A DNA stretch of 64,000 nt from Aspidapion aeneum (taxonomy: Eukaryota > Arthropoda > Insecta > Coleoptera > Brentidae): assembly GCA_963576565.1 (NCBI GenBank), contig OY755039.1, positions 70,250,886 to 70,314,885 on the forward strand. The letters are read 5' to 3'. Of the stretch, positions 62,301 through 64,000 are shown one piece after another. The first letter of the stretch is position 1, and the number at the start of each line of letters is the position of its first letter. The notes under the pieces are model-generated. The model saw only the letters and a list, made by a program, of their open reading frames with translations, did not search any database and was not told where the DNA came from. Both the position numbers and the translations under genes were made by a program.

Positions 62301-64000
62301 CTTCAAAAGAATCTAATAGCGTTGCTTAAATTGGGAAAATTTGAATTAAGAAAATGGGCATCAAATAATCCGAAACTTCTTTCACATTTGTCGCCCGCTG
62401 ATTGTCAGATCCCTGTTACCTTTGAAGACGATTCTTCAACATCGATTAAGGTGTTGGGCCTTCAATGGCACCCTTCTACAGATACTTTTACCTATTCTTG
62501 TACCCCTTGTGAAAAACCTTGCACCAAAAGGAATATTTTATCAGCTATCGCTAAAATTTGGGATCCTATAGGTTTCTTATCGCCTGTTTCATTTTTAGCC
62601 AAAGTGATTATGCAAAAACTTTGGTTATGCAAAACTGATTGGGATGAAATACCCCCCGATCCAATCAAAACTCTTTGGAATCAATTCAATAATCAATTAA
62701 CCACTCTTTCGAATCTTTGTATACCTAGACATATTTTTTCTAATAATATTCAACGATGTCAATTGCTAGGTTTCTGCGATGCATCCGAGCTAGGATACGC
62801 TTCTTGCGTATACGTTCGCGTCGAATTACCAAATAAAATTATCAAAACTGCTCTAGTCATGGGCAAGTCAAGGGTTGCTCCCTTACACACTATTTCAATC
62901 CCACGTTTGGAACTACTTGGAGCTACTCTATTAGCTGATTTACTCGAACTAGTTATTCGCACCTATTCATCATTACTCGTAATCGATGAAATTCTTGCGT
63001 TCTCGGACTCACAGGTCACGCTTCATTGGGTCACATCTTCACCTCACAAGTGGAAGACCTTTGTGGCAAACCGCGTGAGTCGTATTCAAGAAACAATCCC
63101 CGAAGTCCCATGGTATCACATTACTTCACTCGAGAACCCTGCCGACTGCGCTAGCAGAGGGTTGTCGCCCAATAACTTAATAAATCACCCTCTTTGGTTT
63201 CACGGCCCTCCATGGATTACCTTGCCCACTACGGAGTGGCAAATTCAAAGGTTTATAAATGGGAGTTCTTTGGGAGTTCCAGACGAGGTGCTCAAAGAAG
63301 AAAAACCGGAAAATTCAGTGGTGCTGACGGCAGAAATTCAAAATCAAAACTTTTTTGATAGATTAATCGATAAAATATCCAATTTAAATACCATTCAAAA
63401 AATCATTTGTCATTTTCTAAGACTTATTCACAATCGAAAAACCTCAGTTGACCCTTTATCCGGCGTTTTTTCCGCTTTTGAACTACACAAGGCTCTACTT
63501 GTTTTAGTTAAAAGGGTCCAAGAAGAGTGTTTTTCGGATATCATTCAAAAAATTCAAAATACTCAGCTATTACCTAAGCCGTTTCGCAAGCTCGCGCCCT
63601 TTTTGGACGAATTGGGTTTCCTTAGAGTGGGCGGACGCTTACGGCATTCTCAACTCTCCTTTGAGGCAAAACATCCCTTATTATTGCCGAAATCTCATAG
63701 ATTAACCCAATTGATCATTATTCAAACTCATAACGAAAATTTACATCTCGGAATAAACACAGTCCAATACTTAATTCGTCAAAAGTTTTGGATTATGTCA
63801 TCACGTCGAGCTATTCAGAGGGTTTTATTGAAATGTATTCCCTGCTTTCGCTTAAAACCAAAACCGTATACTCCGTACATGTCGGATTTACCTTCTTTTA
63901 GAACGTCACAATTAAAATGTTTTTCACACGTTTGCTTAGACTATGCAGGCCCAATCAAAACCTTTGTAGGTCAGAGACGTCGTGGAGCACAAGTTGGTAA
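59391..64000 (+). CDS. BEL/Pao gag-pol polyprotein, open to window edge
   Basis: ATG 59391 opens a frame with no stop for 1,536 codons, continuing past the edge. Gag: coiled-coil head, then VPCFNGNVKKWPTFYDVY and LTFLEGEPLNILSSI (DUF1759-type). Three zinc knuckles follow: CKLCNNSFHPLSQC, CINCLRSNHQVIDC and CRVCRHRHHSLIH. After a Gln/Asn/Ser-rich linker comes the aspartic protease (ALLDSGSQANLIS, D near residue 545). RT has VVFNPSIKGSKGLSMNE, FLTDIKQHFLQIQI and FMDDICCG (residues 954-957); RNase H LLGFCDASELGYAS and LAFSDSQVTLHW; integrase zinc region HNENLHLGINT...CIPC and the start of the core (VCLDYAGPI). It appears intact and is probably young. BEL family is certain from domain order. Confidence 0.96.
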   Translation, partial: MSLKKLENQRKVSISRITETYNLGTKAKSDSSSLPIFKAFYESLDDHYEQFKNIHNDIIGLLKDDDDDEFEVQDKIRKDTDLFYHQAKVLFSSLCSDSVHSNFTPATSHYSRSDDLGPLKVPCFNGNVKKWPTFYDVYSCLVHENSNYSDIRKFQHLLTFLEGEPLNILSSIKLTASNYAIAWKVLTDRYQNKRLLASTYWNSIYYANSLKGNQSAKDLRVLVDTFSENIAALENLEFPVTSWCFCLFSILLSKIDQTTRTAFELKYSTTEIPTYQNLIQFLINQCRALETVQLSSQNTQMQPSTSKQQKPNYSNSSNQKYNSYSNNQYKSSHPSNFLAHTHSQVSNKQSNTQFRQNQQPYKCKLCNNSFHPLSQCGVFISKSSDRLTYVKQQSLCINCLRSNHQVIDCSSTYNCRVCRHRHHSLIHLSQMTDSIRQNSSQSFVNSSQNSNQNSNLNQSFNSNQVAVPSTGTNLSYQNSNSSLSQQNPSFVQPSSNSIQINSNPSTNQYSSLSTLTLRTTVLLATIKLEVLDSRGNYQPVRALLDSGSQANLISEACLNRLGLPRNKISIPVLGLNQSSSATNGISTCTIRALGQQEPTFSIQVFVLPKLCSNMPSIQVDSSNWSHISNLKLADNQFYNPGPIDLLLGAQLYTEIVQSGRIPGPHGLPSAFETVFGWVLMGQTQNINISPQVNSYFTSCEQSLDFNIRRFWELESIKSKTFLSPEEKRCEEIFQKTTTRDISGRFTVNLPFRHIDPPDLGDTYSVAYRQFLSLESRLIKNSNFYSMYSDFMREYLKNGHMSLIPRSEPRPQLCSYLPHHGVLRLDKSTTKLRVVFNPSIKGSKGLSMNETLLIGPKLQADISEILLKFRFYSIVFLTDIKQHFLQIQINPIHRDYQRLLWRFDPNEPLQEYRLNTVTFGVSSSPYLAIRTLRELAILEAKNYPEASQVLLNNIFMDDICCGANSLEGALSLQKNLIALLKLGKFELRKWASNNPKLLSHLSPADCQIPVTFEDDSSTSIKVLGLQWHPSTDTFTYSCTPCEKPCTKRNILSAIAKIWDPIGFLSPVSFLAKVIMQKLWLCKTDWDEIPPDPIKTLWNQFNNQLTTLSNLCIPRHIFSNNIQRCQLLGFCDASELGYASCVYVRVELPNKIIKTALVMGKSRVAPLHTISIPRLELLGATLLADLLELVIRTYSSLLVIDEILAFSDSQVTLHWVTSSPHKWKTFVANRVSRIQETIPEVPWYHITSLENPADCASRGLSPNNLINHPLWFHGPPWITLPTTEWQIQRFINGSSLGVPDEVLKEEKPENSVVLTAEIQNQNFFDRLIDKISNLNTIQKIICHFLRLIHNRKTSVDPLSGVFSAFELHKALLVLVKRVQEECFSDIIQKIQNTQLLPKPFRKLAPFLDELGFLRVGGRLRHSQLSFEAKHPLLLPKSHRLTQLIIIQTHNENLHLGINTVQYLIRQKFWIMSSRRAIQRVLLKCIPCFRLKPKPYTPYMSDLPSFRTSQLKCFSHVCLDYAGPIKTFVGQRRRGAQVG

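Overview
This is a transposon-dense stretch of an arthropod nuclear genome, most likely an insect with a large, repeat-rich genome. The evidence is spliced exons with GT/AG borders, very low gene density, and the mix of elements: mariner, Ty3/gypsy, BEL/Pao, R1-, RTE- and Jockey/CR1-type LINEs, foldback MITEs and a Polinton/Maverick. Nothing looks prokaryotic, and I saw no tRNA, rRNA or CRISPR array.

Layout. 0-7 kb: a gypsy tail, mariner-like scraps and a LINE split by a 3.0-kb Harbinger-type insertion. 7-22 kb: the only convincing host gene, three + strand exons (7116-7267, 18930-19007, 21937-22130) whose splice phases agree. Its introns hold a mariner with a LINE nested in it, a decayed gypsy (copy 1) and an R1 LINE 3' end. 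20-31 kb: two copies of one RTE-type LINE; the second is interrupted by a Jockey-type LINE and by a 2-kb palindrome that itself contains a MITE.

31.6-57.5 kb: an endogenous Polinton/Maverick (adintovirus-like) element. It has integrase, a DUF8207-like protein, packaging ATPase, a parvovirus-VP1-type PLA2 protein, a small capsid-associated protein, adenain-like protease, penton, hexon-like major capsid protein, several small ORFs and protein-primed PolB. A LINE (35.5-39.7 kb) interrupts the ATPase end. A young gypsy (copy 2, 45.6-52.2 kb) sits in what looks like the intron of a minus-strand gene. A MITE truncates PolB. Excluding the two big insertions the element is about 15 kb, normal for the group. 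Virion genes are largely open, but PolB and ATPase are broken, so this copy is dead.

57.5-64 kb: poorly explained leader sequence, then the first 1,536 codons of an unbroken BEL/Pao gag-pol that runs off the right edge. Relative ages can be read from the nesting: Polinton older than LINE, gypsy copy 2 and MITE; gypsy copy 2 (one LTR difference seen) much younger than gypsy copy 1.
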